From: an uncultured Alistipes sp.
GTDB lineage: Bacteria > Bacteroidota > Bacteroidia > Bacteroidales > Rikenellaceae
Length of the DNA stretch: 46,029 nucleotides
Reading direction: 5' to 3'
Assembly: GCA_944321755.1 (NCBI GenBank)
Contig: CALUMM010000018.1
Location: forward strand, 1 to 46,029
The notes under the pieces are model-generated. The model did not search any database and was not told where the DNA came from. It saw nothing but the letters and a program-made list of their open reading frames with translations. The translations under genes were made by a program, and so were the position numbers. Of the stretch, positions 15,370-25,600 are shown piece by piece. Position 1 is the first letter of the stretch. Every line of letters begins with the position of its first letter.

Positions 15370-17307
15370 ATGAAAACCGCCAAACTACTCGCTCCGCTGC
15401 TGGCCCTGCTCCTCGGCCTGCCGGGAATGGCCCAAACCGATTCGACCGTCTTCGCCCTGCTCGACCTCACCCGCCCCGGACTCGAAGAAGTCGCCCGGTA
15501 TCACGCCGCAGGCAACGACCCGGCAGCCGCCGACGCCCTGCTGGCCTATTTTCGCAACCGCACCTCGGTCCGCTGCCCCGGAGTCGAGACCGACGCCCCG
15601 GAGATCACCCCCGACGAGCAGCGCTGGGCAGACGAAGCCCTCGAACACCGCTTCTTCGTCCATTCGGGCTACCAGCCCTCCTATTTCTATGGCGACGACA
15701 TCGACTGGCAGTACTGGCCCGTGCGGGACAACGAACTCCGCTGGCAGCTCCACCGCATGAAGTGGTGGGTCCCCATGGGAAAGGCATACCGCCGCTCGGG
15801 CGACGAACGCTACGCCACGGAGTGGTGCGCCGAATACCTCGACTGGATCCGCAAGAACCCCCTCACCGAGTATGACGAAAGCCAAATCGGCGACTGGACC
15901 TCGGCCGACAACGTCTACTTCGCCTGGCGGCCCCTCGAAGTGAGCGACCGTCTGGAGTTCCAGATCCACCAGTTCCTCTACTTCCTGCCCGCCCGGGCAT
16001 TCGACGGGGAGTTCCTCCTGCAGTTCCTCGAAAACTACCACCGTCACGCCGAACACATCACCCGCCATTTCTCCGCCTCGGGCAACCACCTGCTGTTCCA
16101 GGCCCAGCGGCTGCTCTTCGCCGGGGCCTTCTTCCCCGAGTTCCGCGACGCCGCACGCTGGCGCGCCACCGGCGTCGAGATCCTCAACCGCGAAATCCGC
16201 AAACAGGTCTACGACGACGGTATGCAGTACGAACTCGACCCCCACTACCACCTGGAGTCGATCAACATCTTCTTCAAGGCCCTGCAGATGATGGACGCCA
16301 ACGGCTACCGCGGCGAATTCCCCGCCGAATACCTCGCCACCGTCGAACGCATGATCGACGTCCACCTCAACTGCTCCTACCCCGACTACACCACCCCGCT
16401 CTTCAGCGACAACCGTCAGCAGGAGAAGGCACACCTGCTCGAATCCTACCGCGAATGGCTGACGGTATTCCCCGAAAACACGTTCATCCGCGAACGCGCC
16501 ACACAGGGGGCCGAAGGCGCCGTGCCGACATACCTCTCGCGGGCGTTCCGCACCTCGGGGTTCTACGTCCTGCGCAACGGCTGGGACAACGACGCCACGG
16601 TGATGATCCTCAAGGCCGGGCCCAAGGCATTCTGGCACTGCCAGCCCGACAACGGGACCTTCGAAATCTGGCACCGCGGCCGCAACTTCTTCCCCGATTC
16701 GGGCAGCTACGTCTACGGCGGCGACAGCGCCGTGCTCGCCCAGCGAAACTGGTTCCGACAGACCCGCGTACACAACACCCTCACGCTCGACGGCCGCAAC
16801 CTCGATGCAACAGACTCGAAGTGCCTCCGCTGGGAGACCGTCGGCGGAACCGACATCCTCACGGTTGAGAACCCCTCCTACGAGGGCCTTACGCACCGGC
16901 GCACGGTGTGGTTCGTCGACCGGCGCTTCTTCGTCATCGAGGATGTGGCCACGGGCGAGGCCGCGGGCCGCGTCGCCCTGCACTACAACCTCGCGGAGGG
17001 CCAGCCCGAAGAGGAGCTCGCGGCAGGGCGCGTCGCAACCCGTTTCGAGGATGGGAACAACCTCCTCGTGCAGGTCTTCGGGGCCGAAGCTGCGGAGCCG
17101 CAGGAGGGGTGGGTTTCGCACGTCTACCGTTCGCGCAACCCCCGTCCGGCCTACGCCTTCACGGCAGAGAAACAGCCCGGCAGGGAGGTGCGTTTCATCA
17201 CCGTCCTGCTCCCCGCCGAGCACCCCGCCGAGGCGAAGATCAAGGCCGAACGTCGCCGCGGCACCATCCGTGTGACGGTCGACGGCCGGAAATACGATCT
17301 GAAATAG
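15370..17307 (+). CDS. Heparinase III-type lyase, PL12 (first tandem copy)
   Basis: The 645-residue protein has a signal peptide (MKTAKLLAPLLALLLGLPGM) ending in a signal peptidase I-like AQ and no lipobox, so it is probably periplasmic. The toroid carries SGNHLLFQAQRLLFAGAFFP, with the Asn expected to neutralise the uronic acid, and MQYELDPHYHLESI with the catalytic Tyr. The beta-sandwich carries FWHCQPDNGTFEIW and RVHNTLTLDGRN with conserved His residues. This is the full residue set of PL12 heparinase III, which cleaves low-sulfated heparan sulfate to unsaturated products. It is the first gene of a three-lyase operon, 39 bp before a second PL12 gene to which it is clearly related, with stretches of near-identical DNA. 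Confidence 0.92.
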   Translation: MKTAKLLAPLLALLLGLPGMAQTDSTVFALLDLTRPGLEEVARYHAAGNDPAAADALLAYFRNRTSVRCPGVETDAPEITPDEQRWADEALEHRFFVHSGYQPSYFYGDDIDWQYWPVRDNELRWQLHRMKWWVPMGKAYRRSGDERYATEWCAEYLDWIRKNPLTEYDESQIGDWTSADNVYFAWRPLEVSDRLEFQIHQFLYFLPARAFDGEFLLQFLENYHRHAEHITRHFSASGNHLLFQAQRLLFAGAFFPEFRDAARWRATGVEILNREIRKQVYDDGMQYELDPHYHLESINIFFKALQMMDANGYRGEFPAEYLATVERMIDVHLNCSYPDYTTPLFSDNRQQEKAHLLESYREWLTVFPENTFIRERATQGAEGAVPTYLSRAFRTSGFYVLRNGWDNDATVMILKAGPKAFWHCQPDNGTFEIWHRGRNFFPDSGSYVYGGDSAVLAQRNWFRQTRVHNTLTLDGRNLDATDSKCLRWETVGGTDILTVENPSYEGLTHRRTVWFVDRRFFVIEDVATGEAAGRVALHYNLAEGQPEEELAAGRVATRFEDGNNLLVQVFGAEAAEPQEGWVSHVYRSRNPRPAYAFTAEKQPGREVRFITVLLPAEHPAEAKIKAERRRGTIRVTVDGRKYDLK

Positions 17308-17346
17308 AACCCACGGGAACGAACCGAAAAACCAACTATACCAAAT

Positions 17347-19353
17347 ATGAAACGAATTCTGATGATCGGCTGCGCCCTGCTGGCATTCGCCACGGCAGCG
17401 GCAGCCGCGGAACCGGTAAAACCGGCGCTCGGCGATGAAAAATCGCTCTACGACCTGCTGGACCTCGAACGCCCGGAGCTCAAGAACGTGAAAAAGGCCG
17501 TCGAGAAGGGGAACATCCCCGCCGCTGACAAGGAGCTGCTCAAGTATTTCCGCACGCGAAAACCCGTGCAGCTCTTCGGGCTCGACCTCGAAAACATCAA
17601 GGTCAGCAAACTCGAACAGCGCCAGGCCGACGAAGCCCTCGAACACAAATTCTACGCCCACAAGGGCTATCAGCCCTCCTACTTCTACGGCGACGACATC
17701 GACTGGCGATACTGGCCCGTGCGGGACAACGAACTCCGCTGGCAGCTCCACCGCCACTACTGGTTCATCCCGCTGGCCAAGTGCTACTACCTGACCCGCG
17801 ACAACCGCTACATCGACGCCTGGATCGACCAGTACACCGACTGGGTGAAGAAGAACCCGCTGGACGGCGTCGAGCGTCTCAAGGCCGCCGGAGCCTCCGA
17901 GGAGGAGATCGCCGCCGAACGCGAAAACATCCGTTTCGCCTGGCGGCCCATGGAGGCCGGACGCCGGCTGCAGGACCTGCTGACGGAGTTCGCACTGACC
18001 ATTCAGTCGCCGCGCTTCTCGCCCGAATTCCTCAACCTCTTCCTGCGCACCTACCGCCAGCACGCCGACCACATCCTGCACAACTACTCGAAGCAGGGCA
18101 ACCATCTGCTCTTCGAGGCCCAGCGGATGCTCTTCGCCGGGATCTACTTCCCGGAGTTCCGCGAGGCCGCCGAGTGGCGCCGCAGCGGCATCGAGATCCT
18201 TAACCGCGAAATCGGCGTCCAGGTCTATCCCGACGGGATGCAGTTCGAACTGGACTTCGGATACCACATCGCCGCCATCGACATCTTCCTCAAGGCCCTC
18301 GGCATGGCCCGTCAGAACGGTTTCGAAAACGAATTCCCCGCCTCCTACATCGAGACCGTCGGAAAGATGACCACCGTCACGTGGAACCTCCTCTTCCCCG
18401 ACTACTCCAACCCGATGTTCGGCGACACGAAGAGCCACGACAAAGCCTCGCTCAAGAAGCAGTTCCGCAGTTGGAGCCGCGTCTTCCCCGACGACCACCA
18501 GCTCCAGTGGTTCGCATCCGAAGGCCGCAAGGGGGCTCTTCCCGACTACACCTCGCAGCAGTTCCCCGCTTCGGGATTCTACGTCCTGCGCACGGGTTGG
18601 GACACGGATGCCACCGTCACGGTCGTCAAGGCCGGGCCCCCGGCCTTCTGGCACAACCAGCCCGACAACGGAACCTTCGACTACTGGCGTCGCGGCCGCA
18701 ACTTCTTCCCCGATTCGGGCAGCTACGTCTACGGAGGCGACAGCGCCGTACTCGCCCAGCGCAACTGGTTCCGCCAGACCCGCGTGCACAACACCCTGAC
18801 GCTCGACAACCGAAACCTCGACTCGACCGACTCGAAACTCCTCTTGTGGAAGGCCGCGCCCGAAGAGACCGTACTCGTCACCGAGAACCCCTCCTACGAG
18901 GGCCTCACCCACCGCCGGGCCTTCTTCGCCACGCAGGACGGGCTGCTCGTAATCGCCGACCTCGCCACGGGGGCGGCTGCCGGGACCGTCGGCGTGCACT
19001 TCAACCTCTGCCCCGGCAAGGTGGAGTTCGCCAAGGACGGCACGCTCCGCACGCTCTTCGACGACGGAAACAACATCCGCATCAAGAGCACGGGCAGTGC
19101 TCCACTGAAGATCCAGCAGGAGGAGGGCTGGGTCTCGAACGCCTACCGCAAGAAGGAGGAGCGTCCGGCCTACGCCGTCGAGATGCCCAAGAAGGCCGGG
19201 GAGAGTCTCTGGCTCATCACCGTCATCACACCCGACGACGATGCCCGGAAGGGTTCGATCGCCATCGTCCCCGACCAGGAGAATACCGGCAGCCGGTTCG
19301 GCGTCGCAATCCGCGTCGGCGGCAAAACCTACCGTTTCGGCTATGAACTTTAA
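17347..19353 (+). CDS. Heparinase III-type lyase, PL12 (second tandem copy)
   Basis: The 668-residue protein has a signal peptide (MKRILMIGCALLAFATAAAA). Key segments are QGNHLLFEAQRMLFAGIYFP (Asn), MQFELDFGYHIAAI (Tyr), FWHNQPDNGTFDYW and RVHNTLTLDNRN (His). All predicted catalytic residues of PL12 are present. It differs from its neighbour around the active site (DFGYH instead of DPHYH) and has an extra KAAGASEEEIAAEREN stretch, so the two may prefer different chain sulfation or length. Two DNA stretches of 44-45 bp are identical to the upstream copy, suggesting gene conversion. Its stop is one base before the likely PL13 start. Confidence 0.92.
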   Translation: MKRILMIGCALLAFATAAAAAEPVKPALGDEKSLYDLLDLERPELKNVKKAVEKGNIPAADKELLKYFRTRKPVQLFGLDLENIKVSKLEQRQADEALEHKFYAHKGYQPSYFYGDDIDWRYWPVRDNELRWQLHRHYWFIPLAKCYYLTRDNRYIDAWIDQYTDWVKKNPLDGVERLKAAGASEEEIAAERENIRFAWRPMEAGRRLQDLLTEFALTIQSPRFSPEFLNLFLRTYRQHADHILHNYSKQGNHLLFEAQRMLFAGIYFPEFREAAEWRRSGIEILNREIGVQVYPDGMQFELDFGYHIAAIDIFLKALGMARQNGFENEFPASYIETVGKMTTVTWNLLFPDYSNPMFGDTKSHDKASLKKQFRSWSRVFPDDHQLQWFASEGRKGALPDYTSQQFPASGFYVLRTGWDTDATVTVVKAGPPAFWHNQPDNGTFDYWRRGRNFFPDSGSYVYGGDSAVLAQRNWFRQTRVHNTLTLDNRNLDSTDSKLLLWKAAPEETVLVTENPSYEGLTHRRAFFATQDGLLVIADLATGAAAGTVGVHFNLCPGKVEFAKDGTLRTLFDDGNNIRIKSTGSAPLKIQQEEGWVSNAYRKKEERPAYAVEMPKKAGESLWLITVITPDDDARKGSIAIVPDQENTGSRFGVAIRVGGKTYRFGYEL

Positions 19354-19354
19354 G

Positions 19355-20491
19355 ATGAAAACGATCGGAATCCTCGGGGCGCTGCTCGTCGGGATGTCGG
19401 CAGCGGCCCAGCAACCCCAACTGCAACCCCTCTCCGAACGGGTGAACATCCAGGGCGATTCGGCCCGCCGTGAACAGGTGATCGACGGGGAGTGGGTCGC
19501 CGTGGGAATCCGCAAACCCGAGGCGCTGTGCCGCGACTACTCCCGTCTCTATGACGGAAAACCCTCCTACCGTTTCACGCTCGGAAGCGGGGACAACACC
19601 CTCAAGGGGTACTCTCCCGGCGAAACCAAGGGACGGTCGGAACTCGCGTACTGCTACGCCGTGGCGGAGGATTTCGCCGCGTTGACGCCCGACGCCTATG
19701 CCGATGCGCAGAAGATGAAGACCGTCTACCACCACGGCAAGGGGATCTGTCCCCAGGGTACCTCGTGGCGATACACCTTTGCCGTGTACGTCCCCGCGGA
19801 GCTCGACAGCCGGGTATCGACCATCTTCGCACAGTGGCACGGTATGCCCGACCGCACGCTCGTGACCGCTCCGGACGGCCGGGTCCGGCAGCTCTCGACG
19901 AAGGAGTTCGTCGCGCTCTACGATACGGTTGTCATCAAAAAGGATGTCGCCTACCGCCGCATCCAGGCCACCGACCGCAAGGGCCGCACGATCTGGAAAG
20001 CCGGAGAACCGACCGGCTGGAAGGTCGAACAGGGGGGTTATCCTCCGCTGGCGTTCGGATTCTCCGGCGGGTGGTTCTACATCAAGGCCAACTCCGACCG
20101 CCGCTGGTTCACCGACAAGGACGACCGTTGCAACGCCAACCCCGAAAAGGTCGGGGTAATGCAGCCCGTCACCTCGGAATTCAAGGTGTCGACAATCGCC
20201 GCCAAGATGCCCTTCGCGGAGTTCCCCAAGGATTGCTGGGTCACCTTCACCGTCGAGGTCCACTGGACCCGCTACGGCGGTGAGGCCGAAACGATCCTGC
20301 AACCCGGACGCCTCGACGTGGCGATGTCGTGCAACGGCCGGACCCGCAAACTCGTCGACAACCAGAAAATCCTTATCGGACGCAACGACGAAGCCGGATA
20401 CTACTTCAAATACGGCATTTATCGCGTGGCCGGAAGCACCGTGCCGGTCAGCTACAACCTCGCCGCATTCTCCCAGCAGCCAATCGAGTAG
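19355..20491 (+). CDS. Heparin lyase I, PL13
   Basis: The 378-residue protein has a signal peptide (MKTIGILGALLVGMSAAAQQ) and closely follows heparinase I of Pedobacter and Bacteroides in order and length (about 380). Matching segments are NIQGDSARREQVIDGEWVAV, SYRFTLGSGDNTLKGYSPGE, FAQWHGMPDRTLV with the catalytic His (residue 162), GWKVEQGGYPPLAFGFSGG and YYFKYGIYRVAGSTVPVSYN. The enzyme cleaves highly sulfated heparin endolytically in the periplasm. An ATG at 19343 in the same frame would add four residues and overlap the PL12 stop; 19355 places the signal peptide normally. It is the last gene of the operon and is followed by a strong terminator. In B. thetaiotaomicron the PL13 gene is separate from the main locus; here it is inside it. 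Confidence 0.95.
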   Translation: MKTIGILGALLVGMSAAAQQPQLQPLSERVNIQGDSARREQVIDGEWVAVGIRKPEALCRDYSRLYDGKPSYRFTLGSGDNTLKGYSPGETKGRSELAYCYAVAEDFAALTPDAYADAQKMKTVYHHGKGICPQGTSWRYTFAVYVPAELDSRVSTIFAQWHGMPDRTLVTAPDGRVRQLSTKEFVALYDTVVIKKDVAYRRIQATDRKGRTIWKAGEPTGWKVEQGGYPPLAFGFSGGWFYIKANSDRRWFTDKDDRCNANPEKVGVMQPVTSEFKVSTIAAKMPFAEFPKDCWVTFTVEVHWTRYGGEAETILQPGRLDVAMSCNGRTRKLVDNQKILIGRNDEAGYYFKYGIYRVAGSTVPVSYNLAAFSQQPIE

Positions 20492-20515
20492 CCGGCCGGA
20501 ACCGGTTCCGGCCGG
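20492..20515. other. 24-bp perfect palindrome after the PL13 stop codon
   Basis: CCGGCCGGAACC is followed directly by its reverse complement GGTTCCGGCCGG, starting at the base after the stop codon. There is no loop and no T run, so it is not a standard terminator. Short GGGAGAGT/TTTCGTCCG repeats follow it up to the terminator. Confidence 0.75.
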
Positions 20516-20567
20516 GAGGATTTCGTCCGGGAGAGTCTTGCCGGGAGAGTTTCGTCCGAAGCATGTG

Positions 20568-20605
20568 AAAAAGCCCTGCCACCGTGAAGTGGCAGGGCTT
20601 TTTTT
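20568..20605 (+). terminator. Rho-independent terminator of the three-lyase operon
   Basis: A 13-bp stem, AAAGCCCTGCCAC with GTGGCAGGGCTTT, has a 6-base loop and ends in a run of seven Ts. It lies about 80 bp after the PL13 stop. Confidence 0.93.
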
Positions 20606-20606
20606 G

Positions 20607-20840
20607 AGCGCAGGAGGGGGGGGGTAGAGAGGCAGAGAGGGAGGGAGGCAGAAGCAACAGAAGAGGAAGAGGAAGAAGGCCGCGGCGATGAACAGGAAGA
20701 GACGCAAAAAGGGCGAAAGAAGGCAAAGAAGGGCAAAGAAGAAGCGGGCTGTGTCAAGGCTGTGTCCGTCACGCAGTGCAGAAAGGGACGATCAAGGGTG
20801 CGGAAAGGATCGGTCATGGGTGCGGAAAGGATCAGTCAAG
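20607..20840. repeat. Purine-rich low-complexity tract in a convergent intergenic region
   Basis: It begins with nine Gs (20616-20624), followed by GAGAGG/GAGGAA repeats to about 20745. Near 20807-20840 GGGTGCGGAAAGGATC occurs twice. The + strand is almost all purine in the first part. No gene is supported; frames here are artefacts of composition. Confidence 0.75.
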
Positions 20841-20916
20841 GATCAGTTAAGGCCGTATCCGCCGTACAGGGCAGGAGGCTCCAGGAGCGGCATGTCCCGA
20901 AGCGGCTGTCACTTCA

Positions 20917-20954
20917 TGAAAAATCCCGACCGGAATCGCTCCGGCCGGGATTTT
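20917..20954 (-). terminator. Rho-independent terminator of the SusC/SusD operon
   Basis: AATCCCGACCGGA (20922-20934) pairs with TCCGGCCGGGATT (20940-20952), with one G-T type mismatch. A run of As on the + strand gives a T run on the - strand. It is 22 bp beyond the SusD stop and may also work in the other direction. Confidence 0.85.
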
Positions 20955-20975
20955 CCCGGATAAATGGAATCGGAT

Positions 20976-22616
20976 CTATTCCCAACCCGGATTTTGCTTG
21001 CACTTCGTCATCAGGTCGAGGTCCCGCTGCGGGATGGGCAGCAACTCGTGACGCCCCTCCACCGTAAAGCGCGCAACCGTATAATTGGCATTCGTAAACC
21101 AGTTCACCAACTCCTGGGCCGTGTTGCGGATCGTCGTGTAATAGATCCCCCAACGGATCAGGTCCTGCTTGCGGTGACCCTCGAAGCAGAGTTCATAGGC
21201 CCGCTCCTTGCGGATCGCCTCCCGCAGCTCCTCCTGCGAAAGCCCGTAGGAAAGATCGTGGGCCGTATCCCCGAAGCCCCGGCGCCGAACCGCGTTCACT
21301 GCATCCACTGCATCCACAACCGAACCGCCCGACTCGTTCAACGCCTCGGCAAACAGCAGCAGCACGTCCGAATAACGCAGGATATACCAGTTGATGCACG
21401 ACTTGTCGTTGTTGATCATGTAGTTCGCCGAATTGACGTACTTCTCCGTATCCCACTTCGCCGGGGTGAAGATCTGACGCTGTTTGTTCAGATTATCCTC
21501 CGTCGGGTTGCTCACCGTCGAGAAGTAGGTGACAGGCCCGTCGCCCTTCGACGAGTCGTACCGATAGTCGGCAATCGACAGCGCCATGCGCGGGTCTTTA
21601 TGCGACTCCCACTCCCGCGTGAAGGTGTAGACTACCTTCCAGTTCGCGGCGTTACGTCCGCGCTTGCCCTCAACCGCATCGGCCAACACGCCGTTCCACT
21701 TGCCGATACGTCCGGCCGTCATGTCGCTGTCCAGGCTCGTCGGCGAGTAGAACGACACCTCGATCAGGCTCTCGCCCGCATCCCAGATCCCGTTGCAGGT
21801 GTTCGACCAGACGGTCTCGTAATCCGGAATCAGACGGTGCTTGCCCGACTCCACGACCTGACGAGCTGCCTTTGCGGCCTCGGCCCACTTCGACTCGTCG
21901 CGCACCGGATAACCCGCCCACGTGCAGTAGACCTTCGCCAGCAGTCCCAGCGCCGCACCCTTCGAAAAACGGTAGGCGTTCGACGAACGTTTCGTATCGT
22001 CAACGGCCCACGGAAGAACCTCCGCAGCATATTTCAGATCCTCCTCGATGAAGGCATAGACCTCCTTCGGATCGGACTGCACATACTCCGTGGCCGGAAT
22101 GTTCGACTCCGCCGTCGACTTCACCAACACCACGTTCCCGTACCAGCGGACCAGTTCGAAATAGAACAACGCCCGCAAAGCCCGCGCTTCGCCCAGGTAG
22201 ATCGTCGCCAGCTCCCGGTTCGAGGAGTTCCAGCCGTCCAGACGCGACGAAACCGTCTCGATGAAGTCGTTGGCGTCGTAGATCGACGAATAGAGTTTCT
22301 GCCACGTCTGCTCGATCTGCGGGGTCGACGGGTTGTGCGAGTTGGTCGGAATCTCACGGAACGAGGAGGTCGTACTGCCCTCGCACTGCGCAATGTCCGA
22401 CGAAATAGTAAACAACAGCGACAGATGAAAGGAGTAGAGGTAGTCGTTGGTCAGGTTCTTGTAGATGCCCATCAGCACCGTCTCAGCCTCCGAAACGTTG
22501 TTCAGGTAATTATCCTTGCCGACCTCCGTATAGGACTCCTCCTCCAGCAGATCGGAGCACGATATCCCGAAAAGAAGCCCCAGCGTCGATAAACCGTATA
22601 ATAAGATCTTTTTCAT
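20976..22616 (-). CDS. SusD-family outer-membrane glycan-binding lipoprotein
   Basis: The 546-residue lipoprotein (LLFGISCSDLLEE) has the SusD/RagB architecture: an N-terminal helical region with NVSEAETVLMGIYKNLTNDY, a middle with GEARALRALFYFELVRWYG and the SKGAALGLLAKVYCTWAGYP helix pair (TPR-like). The C-terminal RKERAYELCFEGHRKQDLIRWG segment is the most conserved SusD motif. It forms the extracellular lid of the SusC channel and helps capture heparin oligosaccharides. The start was moved to the ATG before the lipoprotein signal, three codons inside the longest frame. It is the last gene of the uptake operon, 17 bp after SusC. Confidence 0.95.
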   Translation of the reverse strand: MKKILLYGLSTLGLLFGISCSDLLEEESYTEVGKDNYLNNVSEAETVLMGIYKNLTNDYLYSFHLSLLFTISSDIAQCEGSTTSSFREIPTNSHNPSTPQIEQTWQKLYSSIYDANDFIETVSSRLDGWNSSNRELATIYLGEARALRALFYFELVRWYGNVVLVKSTAESNIPATEYVQSDPKEVYAFIEEDLKYAAEVLPWAVDDTKRSSNAYRFSKGAALGLLAKVYCTWAGYPVRDESKWAEAAKAARQVVESGKHRLIPDYETVWSNTCNGIWDAGESLIEVSFYSPTSLDSDMTAGRIGKWNGVLADAVEGKRGRNAANWKVVYTFTREWESHKDPRMALSIADYRYDSSKGDGPVTYFSTVSNPTEDNLNKQRQIFTPAKWDTEKYVNSANYMINNDKSCINWYILRYSDVLLLFAEALNESGGSVVDAVDAVNAVRRRGFGDTAHDLSYGLSQEELREAIRKERAYELCFEGHRKQDLIRWGIYYTTIRNTAQELVNWFTNANYTVARFTVEGRHELLPIPQRDLDLMTKCKQNPGWE

Positions 22617-22633
22617 AATGCTCAAGCGTTTTT

Positions 22634-25600
22634 TTAGAATGTCAGGTCAAGTCCGACCGTATATACTTTGCTGCGCGGATAGGCTCCCCAGTCAAGCGAC
22701 GGTGTCATCGGGTTCGAGGAGCGCATGTTCACCTCGGGATCGTAGCCCGTGTAGCCCGTCACCACGAAGAGATTCTGGCCCGAGAAGTAGACGCGCAGTT
22801 TCGAAACGTAGAATTTCCGCGTCCAGTGCTGCGGAAGCGTATAGCCCAGCGTCAGGCTCTTCAGTCGCAGGAACGAACCGTCCTCGATGAACCGCGAGTA
22901 GATCTCGTTCTTTACGTAACCGTCCCAGCGCGGCACGCTGTTCGATGCGTTCGTCGCCGTCCAGCGGTCGGCAACCTCCGCCATCAGGTTCGCACGCTGG
23001 TCCTGCGACTGCGATGCGTAGATCCGCGTGGCGTTGTAAACGTCGTTGCCGTAGTTGAACTGGAACATGAAACTCAGATCCACACCCTTGTAGGAGAAGG
23101 TATTCGTGATACCGCCGTACCACTTCGGCGTACCGTTGCCGATCACCGTTCGATCCGCAGCCGTGATCTTCCCGTCACCGTCGATATCCTTGTACTTCAC
23201 CACGCCAGGACCGAATTCGCCGCTCGTATAGTGCGTCGACATGTCCACAACGCCCTCACGCAGACGCATCTCGCCCGTAGCCGCATCGACTACGAAATCC
23301 GACGACTGGTAAACTCCGTCGAACTGGTAGCCGTAAATCAGCCCCAGCGACTGGCCGATTTGGGCCATGTAGTCATAACCCGTATAGTCGCTGTTCCACG
23401 ACGCCGAGGTGTACATCGTCGCACCGTTGGCCAAAGCCCGCAGTTCGTTGCGGATAAACGAGATGTTGAAGTCCGTCGTCCAGCGGAATCCGCTCGGAGA
23501 GACGATGTTCGTCGAGTTGATCACCAGTTCGAGACCCTGGTTGCGGATCTTGCCCACATTCTGCCACTGTGTCTTGAAACCCGAAACATACGCCTTGTTG
23601 GCCTCCATCAGCAGGTCCTTCGTATCCTTGAGGAAGACATCCGCCGTGATGTTCAACCGGTTGCGGAACAGACCCAGGTCGATACCGATATTCGTACTCT
23701 GCGATGCCTCCCACTTGAGGTCCTCGTTCGGAAGCTGCTTGGGCGAAAGCACCGTGATCAGGCTGTTCCCGTAGCCGTACTTGCCCTGCGAATAGAGCGT
23801 CAGCGAAAGGTAGTTCGTGATGCGGTCGTTACCTACCATACCCCAGCCGGCACGCAGCTTCAGGTTCGAAACCACGTCCTGATTCTTCATGAACGGCTCC
23901 TCCGAAATACGCCACGCCGCCGAGAACGAGGGGAAATAACCCCACTTGTTGTTCTTCGAGAAAACCGTGGAACCGTCGGCCCGGATCGTCGCCGTGAAGA
24001 GGTAGCGGTCCTTGTAACTGTAGTTCCCGCGGGCGAAGAACGAAACCAGCATGTTGTCCGAACGGGACGAGGTCACCTGGCTCGGCGTGGCGCCCAGACT
24101 CAGATTGTTGTTCCCCAGGTTGTCGAACGGAAAGTCCGTCGACTGACCCTTGAGGTACTCCGTACCCTTGAACGAGGTCTCCTGGCCCAGCATCACGTCG
24201 AAAGCATGGCCGTTCTTCTTCTCATACTTGTAGGTCAGGTAGTTGAAGTTCGTCCAACGCACGTCGCGCGTCATCTGCGTCGAACCGTAGGGAGTCTGGC
24301 CGTTGCGGTAGGCCTCCTTCGAACCGTCGTAATAGAACTGGTAGTAGCGCGTATTGGTCGTGAAGTACGAACCCGCCGTGCGGAAGCTCCACCCCTTGCC
24401 GAGATTGAAGTTCAGGGCCACGTTTCCGGACCACATCTCCGCCTTGCGCGTGTTGGTCACCGACTCGGCCTGCTTGATCGGGTTCACCTGCGAAAGCGAC
24501 TCCGACGACTCCAGCTCCAGCGGGTCGATTGCCAAATTCAACAACTCCTCGTCGGTCATCCGAATGCCGCCCGTCGGACGCGCACGCAGAATCTGACCCA
24601 GCATGTTGAAACGTCCGTTGTCACCCGAAGTACCCACACCGCGCTTGTCCGTGAAGGCGTAGTTCACCGTGGCGTCAACGGTCAGCAGTTTCGAAACCTT
24701 GTGGCTCACGCGCATCTTCGCCGTGATCTTGTTGAAGGCGCTGTTCCTGAAGATACCGTTCTCCAGGAAGTCCGAGAACGAGAAGGCATACTTCGTGCGG
24801 TCCGAACCGCCCGACACCGAGACATTGTGATCCTGCGACCACGTCGGCTGGAAGGTCTCGCGCTGCCAGTCGATGCCCGAAACCCCGATGTAGTCGTCAA
24901 TCGTCTGGTAACGATACGGATTGCCGTTATCGTCGTTGCCGACCTTGTAGTAGGTGTCGCCGAACTTGTCGGGCCACGCCTCGGTCTGCAGACGCACGAA
25001 TTCGTAGGGCGAAAGCAGGTCGAGCGTCTTCGAGATCTCACGGTAGCTCGCAGAACCGTTGTAGGTCACCACCGGGCGGCCCTTCTTACCGGACTTGGTC
25101 GTCACCATCACCACACCGTTCGCAGCACGCGAACCGTAGATCGCCGACGACGAGGCATCCTTCAGCACCTCGATCGAGGCGATGTCCGAATTCGAAAGGT
25201 AGTCGATGTTGTCAACCTGGAAGCCGTCGACGATGTAGAGCGGCGTGGTGTCCCCGTTGACCGACCCGATACCGCGGATCTTGATGTCGAAACCCGCACC
25301 CGGCGTACCGTCCGTCGCCGTGATCTGCACTCCCGCGATCTGGCCTCCCAGCGCCTCCATCACCGAGCCCGACTTGAAGCCCTCGACATCCTTGGCCGAA
25401 ACCGAAGCAATCGAACCCGTCAGGTCGCTGCGCTTCTGCGCACCGTAACCCACCACAACCACTTCATCCATGATGTTGGCTTCGGGCTCCAGCGTCACAT
25501 TGATCGTCGTCTGAGTCGAAACCGTAATCTCCTGCGATTTGTAGCCCAGGTAGGAGAAAACCAGCACCGAACCCTTCTTCACCGAGAGATTGTACACACC

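Noticed and set aside
15385-19515. Long - strand open frame across the PL12 genes
   Set aside because: Antisense shadow of two clear lyase genes; composition is Val/Glu/Gly/Leu-rich and shows two similar halves only because the genes beneath are paralogues.
20688-20963. Small ORFs in the PL13/SusD gap
   Set aside because: Lys/Arg-rich translations of a low-complexity purine tract overlapping a terminator; no conserved feature.
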